A stretch of 33,356 nt of DNA, taken from GWF2-30-66 sp042576225. Its GTDB lineage: Bacteria > Babelota > Babeliae > Babelales > Vermiphilaceae. Shown in pieces: positions 1 through 8,445 of this stretch. The position numbers and the translations under genes are program-made. The DNA is taken from NCBI GenBank assembly GCA_042576225.1, contig JBHPCA010000010.1, positions 1 through 33,356 on the forward strand, given 5' to 3'. Within the stretch, counting starts at the first letter, position 1, and each line of letters starts with the position of its first letter. The notes below the pieces were generated by a model. That model made no database searches. It worked only from the letters and a program-made list of their open reading frames with translations, and was not told where the DNA came from.

Positions 1-268
1 GTTTATATTAAAAGTTTATTTTTTCTAATAGGAGTTACATTTTTCAAATAATACTGAAAATTTATTTATGAGACGAAACAACTGGTACAAACTCCAAGGC
101 AAGCTCTGGAAGATATTGCACAGCACGCCGCATGCAATTAAACCTATAGAAATTAAATTTTTTTTGGGTTAAACTTTTTACCAGTTTAGATTGATAATTT
201 TTTTTGTAGTTTTTTTTAGAAAAAATAAACTTTTAATATAAACCCTTCGTCAAGCTCAGGGAGAACGG
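1..268. repeat. Inverted-repeat (MITE-like) element, copy 1, truncated by window start
   Basis: Positions 1-26 are the exact reverse complement of 218-243. The right arm continues to 268 and includes the motif CCCTTCGTCAAGCTCAGGG. The same arms flank the element at 23084-23308, where the full arm is 51 bp, so about 25 bp of this left arm lie outside the window. The interior (27-217) is unrelated to the interior of the other copy. It contains only a 34-codon reading frame starting near 68 (MRRNNWYKLQGK), too short to call a gene. No transposase is present. It looks like a non-autonomous mobile or hairpin repeat; its mobility is inferred. Apart from this element, 269-346 shows nothing recognisable. 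Confidence 0.7.
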
Positions 269-346
269 GGGGGAGAGAATCATTTTTTGGGTTATTCTTA
301 CGTGGTTTATTAATTTTCGGATAAGTTCTTAAGATAAAATGTTAAA

Positions 347-712
347 TTAAAGCCCAATTTTGTGCAATACATAAGCCAAACTACCAAAGCCTCCAGCCAT
401 CAAAAAGCATTTGGCAACACCTATAGCTTTAAAAGGGAATACAAGTAACCGAAAAGGAAATTTTAAGAGATCTATAAGTTTAAAATCTGTGCCCATGGGC
501 ATCAAAAGTTTTGCTGATTCCACTGTTTTCTTAACCCCTTTTGCACTGTAAAAAGCACATAACCCTACTGCCGTATATTTTGTTATTTTGCCAAAAGATT
601 TTGAGTTTTTAGATATATTATTTTTTGGAACATTCTCGCCTCCAGATGTAAAACTGAGATTGCAAATTGCTAAACAAAACACAAGTGTTACACAAAAAAT
701 TCTTTTTCTCAT
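347..712 (-). CDS. Small exported hypothetical protein
   Basis: This 121-residue protein is not recognised. Residues 1-23 form a signal peptide (MRKR then a hydrophobic run ending near LSFTSGG). A low-complexity Asn/Lys/Ser stretch (residues 28-40) follows, then two or three moderately hydrophobic segments, the last at the C-terminus (MAGGFGSLAYVLHKIGL). It may therefore be membrane-associated after export. It starts 16 nt after the tyrS stop on the same strand, so it is probably co-transcribed with tyrS. The ribosome site before the ATG is weak (TTGGGT), which fits translation coupled to tyrS. No function is proposed. Confidence 0.7.
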   Translation of the reverse strand: MRKRIFCVTLVFCLAICNLSFTSGGENVPKNNISKNSKSFGKITKYTAVGLCAFYSAKGVKKTVESAKLLMPMGTDFKLIDLLKFPFRLLVFPFKAIGVAKCFLMAGGFGSLAYVLHKIGL

Positions 713-728
713 TACATTAAACCCAAAA

Positions 729-1940
729 CTACTTTATCTTGTAAATCCGGTGTTTGCCAACCTTTACAATCATCCCTGGTTTCCAATCAATATTGGCCCT
801 GAACTCTTTGACCGGCTGCCCATCAATGGAGACTGCGCCGCCCTCTATAAGACGTTTACCTTCGGATGATGTTGCAACTGAGCCCAAGCTTTTTAGCAGC
901 TCTACGATCCAGATTGGGTTGTCTGTGTCTTTCGCTAGCTGGACTTCTTGCGCTTTTGAATAATCTTTTTTCTGAAATAGAGACTCGAAACTTTCAAGGC
1001 CTTTTTTTGCATCATCTTTTGACCAGTATTTCTCGATGATTTTGTAGGCCATGTCTTTTTTAAGTGACATAGGATTTAGCGTTCCACCAGCAATGCGCTC
1101 TTGCATTTGACTAATCTCTGCCAGGTCTGTATGCAATAATAGTTCAAAATAGCGCCACATCAGATTATCTGAGATAGACATAAGTTTTCCAAATGCATCT
1201 TCAGGCGAATCGTTTAAACCTATCGCGTTGCCTAAAGATTTAGACATTTTATGCACGCCATCAAGACCTTCCAAAAGGGGCATAGTCAAAATAACCTGTG
1301 GTTCTTGTTCAAACTGTTCTTGCAAATGCCTGCCAAGCAAAAGATTAAAAGTTTGGTCTGTACCTCCAAGCTCTATATCTGCCTCTAGAACAACAGAATC
1401 ATATGCTTGGAATATTGGGTATAAAAGTTCGTGAAAACTTATAGATTGATTATTTTTGATTCTGTTGGCAAAATCTTCCCGCTCAGTCAATCGAGCTAAT
1501 GTTAATCGTGAGCACAGTCTCACAATATCATCAGCTGACAATTTATCGAGCCATTCAGAATTATACCTGACTGTCATTTTTTCCGGATCTAACACTCGCC
1601 TGACCTGCTTGAAGTAGGTTGCTGTATTGTATTCTATTTGTTCTTTTGTTAGAGGGGGACGGGTTTTTGACCTGCCGGTAGGATCTCCTATTCTAGCTGT
1701 AAAATCACCGATTAAAAAAATAATTTCGTGCCCCATGTCTTGCAATTGTCGTAATTTAGACATAACTACAACGTGACCCAAATGTAAATCCGGAGCAGTT
1801 GGATCTGCGCCAAATTTTATTTTTAACTTTTTACCTGACTCCAGTTTTTTTACTAAATCTTTTTCTGGCAATAAATCTTTAGAGCCTATTTTTATTTTTT
1901 CGACTATTCTACTGATATTTTTATCATTTTTAGTAGCCAT
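729..1940 (-). CDS. tyrS: Tyrosine--tRNA ligase
   Basis: Class I aminoacyl-tRNA synthetase that charges tRNA-Tyr in the cytoplasm. The protein is 403 residues from the chosen start. Visible motifs are the HIGH box as HLGH (residues 53-56), the segment GDFTARIGDPTGRSKTRP typical of bacterial TyrRS, the KMSKS loop (about residues 231-235), and a C-terminal S4 RNA-binding domain (about 340-403, with KRLIEGGAVSIDGQPV). A GTG four codons upstream also opens the frame, but it lies inside the ribosome site AAAGGTGG. The ATG at 1938-1940, 8 nt after that site, is therefore the likely start. It sits between the M50-like gene upstream and a small exported protein downstream. The length fits the family's longer bacterial type. 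Confidence 0.96.
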   Translation of the reverse strand: MATKNDKNISRIVEKIKIGSKDLLPEKDLVKKLESGKKLKIKFGADPTAPDLHLGHVVVMSKLRQLQDMGHEIIFLIGDFTARIGDPTGRSKTRPPLTKEQIEYNTATYFKQVRRVLDPEKMTVRYNSEWLDKLSADDIVRLCSRLTLARLTEREDFANRIKNNQSISFHELLYPIFQAYDSVVLEADIELGGTDQTFNLLLGRHLQEQFEQEPQVILTMPLLEGLDGVHKMSKSLGNAIGLNDSPEDAFGKLMSISDNLMWRYFELLLHTDLAEISQMQERIAGGTLNPMSLKKDMAYKIIEKYWSKDDAKKGLESFESLFQKKDYSKAQEVQLAKDTDNPIWIVELLKSLGSVATSSEGKRLIEGGAVSIDGQPVKEFRANIDWKPGMIVKVGKHRIYKIK

Positions 1941-1997
1941 TATCGTGACCACCTTTCTAATTTCATAAAATTAAAAAATCATTTCTCGTAAACTAGA

Positions 1998-2762
1998 TTA
2001 ATAAAAACCAAGGATTTTGGCCAATATTGCTGCAATATATGCAATCCCTTTGGCAACACATACACGCAATGGACCTATAAAAAAGAATATTAAAAACATT
2101 GGGATGAGCAAAATCAAGAAATTGTTACTGTATCTTCTTGGGTGGGTAAAGCCATTGAACATCATGTACACATACCCAAAACCACTAATTATAAAATTAA
2201 GCGCTGCTAATAGTACACTTAGATACATCGTAGCTATCGTTATCATTACCATGGAAATGGCAAACGAAGAGCTTGTAGGATACGCAACCTCTAGCAAGGC
2301 TTTAATAGAACTTATACCTTTGACAAGTCCAAAAATGCCACTATGGTCTACTGCTCTTAAAGAATCTAAAAACATCATAGGTAGAGAAAGTCTCAAAACA
2401 TCGACACCAAAGTAAATAATTAAACCAATGAGCGAAATTGTTGCCAATGCAAGATTTGCAAAAATATCGGAAAAATTAGCAATTAATATTTTCAACTTTC
2501 TGAATCTTCCGGTAATATTAAATGGCATTATAGGGATATATCTTCCCCAGCCAAAGCCTAAGAAAATCAAAAAGATAAAACCAAAAGGGTCTAAATGTTT
2601 AAGTGGACTAAATTTTAAAAAACCCATATAGGCAGGGGTCTCATCACCCATTTTCACGGCAACCCAAGCTCTAAAGCAGCCTGAAATGGTTACTACCAAA
2701 AAATAGGCTAAAACAATAGTCACTAGCCCCACAATTGACTGTATAATTTCTAAGCTAAACAT
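1998..2762 (-). CDS. M50/site-2-protease-like membrane protein lacking the HExxH zinc site
   Basis: This 254-residue polytopic membrane protein resembles compact bacterial site-2 proteases (peptidase M50). After the first membrane helix the family motif HEFAHAWVA is replaced by SGCFRAWVA (residues 27-35), so both zinc histidines and the catalytic glutamate are lost. The second family signature is kept as SPLKHLDPFG, which retains the Asp ligand, followed by FGWGRYIPIMP where active members read FGWAKPVPVN. About five hydrophobic segments follow. The frame is open for 21 more codons upstream. However, the ATG at 2760-2762 has the good site AGGTGG, and the upstream ATG lies upstream of the predicted -10 box (2817-2822). 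It is first in an operon with tyrS. It is probably an inactive scaffold or regulator; loss of activity is inferred from the residues. Confidence 0.8.
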   Translation of the reverse strand: MFSLEIIQSIVGLVTIVLAYFLVVTISGCFRAWVAVKMGDETPAYMGFLKFSPLKHLDPFGFIFLIFLGFGWGRYIPIMPFNITGRFRKLKILIANFSDIFANLALATISLIGLIIYFGVDVLRLSLPMMFLDSLRAVDHSGIFGLVKGISSIKALLEVAYPTSSSFAISMVMITIATMYLSVLLAALNFIISGFGYVYMMFNGFTHPRRYSNNFLILLIPMFLIFFFIGPLRVCVAKGIAYIAAILAKILGFY

Positions 2763-2816
2763 ATATTTCCACCTACCCCTAAAAAGTGCTCTAAATAACG
2801 AATTATATATACTTTT

Positions 2817-2844
2817 ATTATACAAGAAATAGCTTTTTTGTCAA
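2817..2844 (-). promoter_or_regulatory. Sigma-70 promoter of the M50-like/tyrS operon
   Basis: On the minus strand TTGACA (2839-2844) is followed by a 16-nt spacer and TATAAT (2817-2822), a perfect match to both consensus boxes. Transcription should start near 2810, which excludes the ATG at 2825 and supports the start at 2762. It is divergent from the promoter of the TPR membrane protein. Confidence 0.75.
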
Positions 2845-2846
2845 TT

Positions 2847-2877
2847 TTGTCCCAATATTAAAGAAATTTGCCATAAT
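2847..2877 (+). promoter_or_regulatory. Probable promoter of the TMTC-like gene
   Basis: TTGTCC (2847-2852) and CATAAT (2872-2877) are 19 nt apart. The -10 box is extended by TG at 2869-2870. The long spacer makes the -35 box doubtful; the extended -10 box is the stronger part. It lies back to back with the tyrS-operon promoter. Confidence 0.45.
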
Positions 2878-2963
2878 ACCCATCTTACAGTAGAATAGCA
2901 GCGTGAAACGTAGATTAAAAAAGGCATAGCCCAAAAACGGGCTTTAGCAAAAAAGGAAGCATA

Positions 2964-5300
2964 ATGGGCAAAAGAAGGAAGAGAAGAAAAGAGAAGCAGG
3001 CAAATCAAGAGATAAAAAAGACAGCAAATATTAAGGCTTGGCAACCAGATAAGGCCCCTTTTTGGCAGTACCTAATCCCACCAGCTATTATTTCTGTTTT
3101 GACAGTTCTGTTTTATGCCCCATCTATGAGATATGCCTTTCAATTTGATGATATCGCAAACATTAAAAAGTTTTTTCACATACGGCACTACTCAATAAAA
3201 AATTTATGGTTTAGTGGAACCCGCTGGATAAGCTACTGGCTCAATACTATTCACTACAGCATAAGCAAATTTAGCCCTATATCTTATAGAATTGGAAACT
3301 TGATTATTCATCTGGCAAATGGGGTATTGGTATTTTTTATTATTTTCACTGCGCTCAGACACCTAAAACATAAAAACTTTTTCTCAAGAAACTATTTCGC
3401 CATTGCGTTTTTAACCTCTATTTTATTTTTATTGCACCCTGTTCAAACACAAACAGTCTCTTATGTAATTCAGGGACAACTTGAAGGACTTGCAGCACTT
3501 TCGATTTTGAGTATGACGTTTTTGTTTTTAAAAAGTTCATATGCAAACTCTATCGCAAAAAGAAGATTGTTTATATTCCTGCTTTTTGTGGTCGCTGCGC
3601 TCTCATGCGGCACAAAAGAGATTGCAATCATATCACCGGCAATTATTATACTAGTAGACTGGTTTTTAGTTGCACAGGGCGATTGGCAATCATTTAAAAG
3701 CAGGTTATACATTCATATTCCACTGGCAATTTTAGTAGTTGGCTTATACATGTATTTTTTAAAACCAACATTTTTTACTGAGATATTGGGTTTAAAAAGA
3801 CTTGCAAAAAACAATATCGGCAATGTGATAACACAAAACCCGAACGACAAAATAACGCCTTGGGCATTTTTAATATCTCAGTTTAAAGTTATCATACACT
3901 ATCTCTGGATTTTTATTTATCCACTTTCAATCAGCGTAGAGTATGACTGGGTTCTTTCCAAAAGCTTTTTTGCATTAGATTGCATTTTGCCACTAGCAGG
4001 CTTACTGCTTATTGGGCTTTTCATACTAAAAATTTTAATAAAAAACAGATCCAGCATGGTAGCATTTGGTGCCTTATGGTTTTTCGTTTCAATTTCACCA
4101 AGATCTAGTATTATCCCATCACCAGAGCTATTAGTAGACTACAAAACATACACAGCTTCTTTTGGGTGGCTATTCTTGATCTCTTGCACACTTGTATATG
4201 CCTACCAATACCTTAGAGAAAAAGCAACGTTCTTGCCACGACCTTTCAAGAACATTCAAAACTGTACCGCTATTGCATCAATACTGATTGGTATGCTCGC
4301 AGGCTATCTGACCATGCAAAGAAACACAATATGGAGATCTGGCATGGAGTTTTGGGGCGATATGATCAAACATGCACCAGGAAAAGCAAGAGCATACAAC
4401 AATTATGGCGTTGAAATGTCACAAAACTTAAAAGATTTCAAGGGCTCAATACCATACTTTAAAAAAGCAATATCAATGGATTCAAAATATCCTGATCCAT
4501 GGAATAATTTGGCAGTCGCCTATGCAAATATTAACGAGCTTGATGATGCAATTCACGCCTTAAAACAAAGTATACGCATATACCCATATTACCCAGAAAA
4601 TTATAATAATCTTGCATCTTTTTATATTCAAAAAAACGAACTTGATCAGGCAGAAAAATTACTTAAAACTGCAATCAGATTACGAGCACATTATGGCAAA
4701 GCACATTTTAATATGGGAAGAATTTTATTTGCTAGACAAGAAAAAAAGAAAGCCTGGCAATACTTTAAAAAAGCATGCACCGAATGTGACTTTGATGATG
4801 TACCCCATGGGTTTGCAATATATGGTAAAGTCAGCATGATGCTACAAAAATATGATGATGCCATATTTGCATATCAAAAAACCCTATCGCTTGACCCAGG
4901 TTACCAAGAGGCAGCATTTGGTCTAGCAAACGCATATTATATGGCAAAAAAATATAATAACGCCATTTCTATCTATACCCAGCTAACCCAAAGAAACCCG
5001 AACGACTTCAAATCATGGTATAATATGGGCGAAACATATGTATCACTGGAAAAATATGAGCAAGCACTCAACTGCTACAAAAAAGCAAAACGCATGAAGT
5101 GGCAATTCCCTCAGCTGCAGATACGACTTGCAAGCTGTCTACAAAAACTAGGCCGCACACAAGAGGCGAAACAAACACTTGAGCAGGTAATATGCGCAGA
5201 AAACAAAAACAGTAAAAATAATGTCGCTATAGCTCAAGCTCAAGCACAGGCGCGAACCATGCTAGCCAAGCTTAATGGCAAACCTTCAGTCTCTGCATAG
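2964..5300 (+). CDS. TMTC-like polytopic membrane protein with C-terminal TPR repeats
   Basis: This 778-residue protein has a basic cytoplasmic start (KRRKRRKEK) and a first membrane helix at about residues 34-52. A loop with the FDD motif (61-63) and YRIGNLIIHL (about 108-117) follow, then roughly ten further membrane segments to about residue 450. The C-terminal part (about 475-765) holds around eight TPR repeats, such as AYNNYGVEMSQNLKDF and PWNNLAVAYANINELDDAI. This architecture and the Asp-Asp loop are typical of GT-C glycosyltransferases of the TMTC/O-mannosyltransferase type. A lipid-linked sugar donor and periplasmic acceptor are therefore likely, but no substrate can be read from the sequence. 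The ribosome site is AAAGGAAGC before ATG. It is monocistronic between its own promoter and a hairpin at 5311. Confidence 0.75.
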   Translation: MGKRRKRRKEKQANQEIKKTANIKAWQPDKAPFWQYLIPPAIISVLTVLFYAPSMRYAFQFDDIANIKKFFHIRHYSIKNLWFSGTRWISYWLNTIHYSISKFSPISYRIGNLIIHLANGVLVFFIIFTALRHLKHKNFFSRNYFAIAFLTSILFLLHPVQTQTVSYVIQGQLEGLAALSILSMTFLFLKSSYANSIAKRRLFIFLLFVVAALSCGTKEIAIISPAIIILVDWFLVAQGDWQSFKSRLYIHIPLAILVVGLYMYFLKPTFFTEILGLKRLAKNNIGNVITQNPNDKITPWAFLISQFKVIIHYLWIFIYPLSISVEYDWVLSKSFFALDCILPLAGLLLIGLFILKILIKNRSSMVAFGALWFFVSISPRSSIIPSPELLVDYKTYTASFGWLFLISCTLVYAYQYLREKATFLPRPFKNIQNCTAIASILIGMLAGYLTMQRNTIWRSGMEFWGDMIKHAPGKARAYNNYGVEMSQNLKDFKGSIPYFKKAISMDSKYPDPWNNLAVAYANINELDDAIHALKQSIRIYPYYPENYNNLASFYIQKNELDQAEKLLKTAIRLRAHYGKAHFNMGRILFARQEKKKAWQYFKKACTECDFDDVPHGFAIYGKVSMMLQKYDDAIFAYQKTLSLDPGYQEAAFGLANAYYMAKKYNNAISIYTQLTQRNPNDFKSWYNMGETYVSLEKYEQALNCYKKAKRMKWQFPQLQIRLASCLQKLGRTQEAKQTLEQVICAENKNSKNNVAIAQAQAQARTMLAKLNGKPSVSA

Positions 5301-5310
5301 AATCTTAAAA

Positions 5311-5339
5311 CAAAGGGGCCTAAAACGGGCCCTCTTTGA
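5311..5339 (+). terminator. Possible terminator hairpin after the TMTC-like gene
   Basis: CAAAGGGGCC and GGCCCTCTTTG pair with a single bulged base around a short loop (TAAAACG region), 10 nt after the stop codon. No long T-run follows directly, so efficiency is uncertain. The right arm overlaps the -35 box of the valS promoter. Confidence 0.45.
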
Positions 5340-5364
5340 CCTAATGCCCTTTTTTGAGTAAAAT
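5336..5364 (+). promoter_or_regulatory. Sigma-70 promoter of valS
   Basis: TTGACC (5336-5341), a 17-nt spacer and TAAAAT (5359-5364) form a good promoter 69 nt upstream of the valS ATG. The -35 box lies in the right arm of the preceding hairpin, so termination and initiation signals share bases. Confidence 0.6.
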
Positions 5365-5432
5365 AGAGAGACAGGAGCCTATTATATCAAAAAGCCCAAA
5401 TAAAAAAATTTTAATAAGTTAGGCATATTATA

Positions 5433-7934
5433 ATGGATATAGAGAAAGAAATGGATAAAAAATACGAAAGTAAGATTGCAGAACACCAAATGCAATCAAA
5501 ATGGGAAAAAGAAAACACATATGCAGCTTCTAACAACCCAGGCCCAACATATAGCATAGATACCCCACCGCCAACGGTTTCTGGCTCACTGCACATAGGT
5601 CATATTTTCTCTTATACACAAACAGATATAATCGCCAGGTACAAAAGAATGAGTGGTTATTCTGTATTTTACCCATTCGGGTTTGACGATAATGGGTTAC
5701 CTACAGGCAAGTATGTAGAAAAAAAATTAAAAATAAGCTCCCACAAAATGGGTAGACAAGAATTTACTAAAAAGTGTCTTGAGGTTTCTCATGAGGTAGA
5801 AGAGGAATTTAAAAATTTATGGCAACAGATGGGCTTATCTGTAGACTGGAGTATCTGTTATTCTACAATAGAAGATAATGTAAGAAAGTTATCACAAGAA
5901 TCATTTATACAGTTATATCACAAGGGATTTTTATATCGTAAAGAGGAGCCTGCTTTATTTTGCACAACCTGTGGCACTTCTGTTGCACAAGCAGAACTTG
6001 ATGATGAACAAAAAGAATCATACTTTAACGACATTGTATTTAAAACTGAAGATGGCAAAGAACTTTTAATAGCAACTACAAGGCCTGAGATGCTTCCGTC
6101 ATGCGTTGCGGTACTTTACAATCCCGATGACGAACGATACAAACATCTGAAAAATAAAAAGGTTATTGTGCCGATTTTTGGACATTCAGTTGAGATTTTA
6201 GAAGATGACCAGGTAGAGATAGAAAAAGGAACCGGTCTTGTCATGGTCTGCACCTTTGGCGATACAACAGATACAGTCTGGTTTAAAAAGTTTAATCTAC
6301 CATATAAACAATCTCTTAATTTTTGGGGAAAATTTTTACCTGAGGTACCAATAATTGGCGGATTAAAAGTAAAAGATGCAAGAAAAAAAATCATAGAAGA
6401 ACTTGAAATGCAAGGGCTTTTGATAAATAAAAAATCTATCTCCCATTCGGTCAATGTCCATGAGCGCTGCAAAAAAGAGATAGAAATTCTTGCATTACCA
6501 CAATGGTTTTTAAAAATTTTAGAACATAAAAAGAAACTATTAGAACTAGCAAAAAAAATAGAATGGCATCCATCTTTTATGAAATCCCGATATATCGACT
6601 GGGTAGAAAACATCGGTTGGGACTGGTGCTTATCAAGACAAAGATTTTTTGGTATTCCGTTTCCTGTATGGTACTGCCAAGATTGTGGCCAAGTTCTTTT
6701 GGCCGACATAAAAGATTTGCCTATCGATCCGCAAGAAACTGACTACCCTGGTGGGAAATGCACCAAATGCAAAAGCACAGACATAAAACCTGACACTGAT
6801 GTAATGGATACATGGAACACCTCTTCCATAACCCCATATATTTTGTACACCTACTTTAATCCAGACGGCGTTTCTCCGTTTGAAAAAAATAAAGTATCAG
6901 ATTTTATCCCTATGAGCATGCGAGCACAAGCTCACGACATTATACGAACATGGGCATTTTATACCATGGTAAAAACTTGGATGCATCACAAAACAATACC
7001 ATGGAATAATATTGTTATTTCAGGACACGTGCTTGCAGACACAAAAGGGAAAATATCCAAATCAAAAGGGGGCGGCCCTCTTGCACCACAAACATTATTG
7101 CAAAATGCCTCAGCTGATGCAATACGCTATTGGACCGCATCCGGTGGTCTTGGAAAAGATATATCATTTTCAGAATCACAAATAAAAATTGGAAAAAAAT
7201 TAGTCACAAAACTTTGGAACGCATTTAGATTTATAAAAACACACATCACGGACATATCCGGACAAAGCCAACAGAAGCAAAAACTGGGTATCGTAAATGA
7301 ATGGATTCTTGATGAGGCAACAAAGTGCTTTGAGAATTATACTCGAAATTTTCAGTCGTATGAATTTGGAATAGCACTACAACAGATTGATAAATTCTTC
7401 TGGTCAGAGTTTTGCGATAATTATTTAGAGCTTATCAAAGACCAGTTATTTAACCCTGAAAATTATGATGAGCAATTAGTACAAGCAACAAAACATACGT
7501 TATACTCTGTAGGTTTGCGAATCCTACAAATGTATGCAAATTATGTACCACATGTAACCGAATATATTTACCAAATAATCTACAAAGAAAAAGATGGCAT
7601 AAGCTCACTTCACCAAACCAAGTTTGAAACGGTACAAACAAGATTGTTTTTCTCAGAAAGTTCACGAAGAATGGGATACATAATCGATGTTATTTCCCAA
7701 GTAAGACAATTAAAAACAAAAAACGAACTTTCTTTAAAAACAGATATCGACAACCTGGAAATATATTCGCTTGACCAAGAAGCATTGCAAACATTTAGGA
7801 ATAATGAACAGCTTATACGAGGCATAACAAAATCACACCTCATAGAGTTTAAAAACGAAAAGCTAAAACAATCAAACTTAGATAAAATTGGCGATAGACT
7901 CAAAGCCGTAATAAAAATAGAAAACGAAAAATAA
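5433..7934 (+). CDS. valS: Valine--tRNA ligase
   Basis: Class I synthetase that charges tRNA-Val. The 833-residue protein shows the PPPTVSGSLHIGH segment with HIGH at 54-57 and FGFDDNGLPT, typical of ValRS. Two Cys-rich zinc-type knuckles are present (CTTCGTSVAQAELDD, and CQDCG with CTKCKSTD). The CP1 editing domain includes TTRPEMLPSCVAV, and the KMSKS loop appears as KISKS near residue 540. The anticodon-binding helical domain follows. The protein is shorter than the usual bacterial enzyme (about 900-950 residues), and I see no C-terminal coiled-coil arm. Short, zinc-knuckle ValRS forms are known from archaea and rickettsiae, so transfer is possible. The ribosome site is weak (AGG 11 nt before the ATG); an in-frame ATG six codons on is an alternative start. 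Confidence 0.93.
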   Translation: MDIEKEMDKKYESKIAEHQMQSKWEKENTYAASNNPGPTYSIDTPPPTVSGSLHIGHIFSYTQTDIIARYKRMSGYSVFYPFGFDDNGLPTGKYVEKKLKISSHKMGRQEFTKKCLEVSHEVEEEFKNLWQQMGLSVDWSICYSTIEDNVRKLSQESFIQLYHKGFLYRKEEPALFCTTCGTSVAQAELDDEQKESYFNDIVFKTEDGKELLIATTRPEMLPSCVAVLYNPDDERYKHLKNKKVIVPIFGHSVEILEDDQVEIEKGTGLVMVCTFGDTTDTVWFKKFNLPYKQSLNFWGKFLPEVPIIGGLKVKDARKKIIEELEMQGLLINKKSISHSVNVHERCKKEIEILALPQWFLKILEHKKKLLELAKKIEWHPSFMKSRYIDWVENIGWDWCLSRQRFFGIPFPVWYCQDCGQVLLADIKDLPIDPQETDYPGGKCTKCKSTDIKPDTDVMDTWNTSSITPYILYTYFNPDGVSPFEKNKVSDFIPMSMRAQAHDIIRTWAFYTMVKTWMHHKTIPWNNIVISGHVLADTKGKISKSKGGGPLAPQTLLQNASADAIRYWTASGGLGKDISFSESQIKIGKKLVTKLWNAFRFIKTHITDISGQSQQKQKLGIVNEWILDEATKCFENYTRNFQSYEFGIALQQIDKFFWSEFCDNYLELIKDQLFNPENYDEQLVQATKHTLYSVGLRILQMYANYVPHVTEYIYQIIYKEKDGISSLHQTKFETVQTRLFFSESSRRMGYIIDVISQVRQLKTKNELSLKTDIDNLEIYSLDQEALQTFRNNEQLIRGITKSHLIEFKNEKLKQSNLDKIGDRLKAVIKIENEK

Positions 7935-7958
7935 AGCTTATTAAACACAGGAAAAAAT

Positions 7959-8378
7959 ATGCAAAAGAGAAGCACCACTTTTTTATGCGCAATACTCGTT
8001 TGTTCACTTGCAATATCACCCGCAACATTGGCAACTAATCCAGATGGAAATAATAAAACAGAAAGCCAACCAGAAGGCCAAACAGAGGGCGGCTGGGCAG
8101 ATGCGATCATCACAATAGCCATTGCAGCAGCAATACAATCCTGCGTGGTAGGGCTCATAGAAATTGCATTCAAATGGTTTAACAAAGAATATTCTGAAAG
8201 AGAAAAATTAAGAAATCTTATAGATATGAACGAAAAACTAAAAAAGCAATTGTGCTACATAAAGTCACACTGTCACGACATAAGAATAATAAAAAAAGCA
8301 GAACAACAATATTTACGTTCCTGCATAGAAGTCATGGAACTTCAAAAAAAATATTTACAAAAATATGCAAAAAAATAA
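7959..8378 (+). CDS. Exported hypothetical protein with one membrane helix and coiled coil
   Basis: This 139-residue protein is not recognised. It has a signal peptide (MQKRSTTFLCAILVCSLAISPATLA) with a likely cleavage site after ATLA. A polar linker rich in Gln, Glu and Gly follows, then a hydrophobic helix (about residues 46-70, ADAIITIAIAAAIQSC) and a charged helical C-terminus (about 76-139) of coiled-coil character containing four cysteines. It begins 24 nt after valS with a clear site (AGGA) and is probably in the valS transcript. Confidence 0.72.
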   Translation: MQKRSTTFLCAILVCSLAISPATLATNPDGNNKTESQPEGQTEGGWADAIITIAIAAAIQSCVVGLIEIAFKWFNKEYSEREKLRNLIDMNEKLKKQLCYIKSHCHDIRIIKKAEQQYLRSCIEVMELQKKYLQKYAKK

Positions 8379-8445
8379 TAAAACATGGTACCTTGTACTC
8401 TGATCTTATATTTTTTACATACAAGTTACAAAAAAGGTGAACTCA

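Noticed and set aside
2763..2825. Longer N-terminus (21 extra codons) of the M50-like protein
   Set aside because: It begins upstream of a perfect -10 box, and the internal ATG has a strong ribosome site.
2928..2943. Hairpin AGCCC/GGGCT just before the TMTC-like start
   Set aside because: It has only a five-base stem and no T-run or known motif; too weak to call a regulator or terminator.
2841..3044. Minus-strand frame over the TMTC-like gene start
   Set aside because: It is antisense to a well-supported gene and its promoter region, and has no family match.
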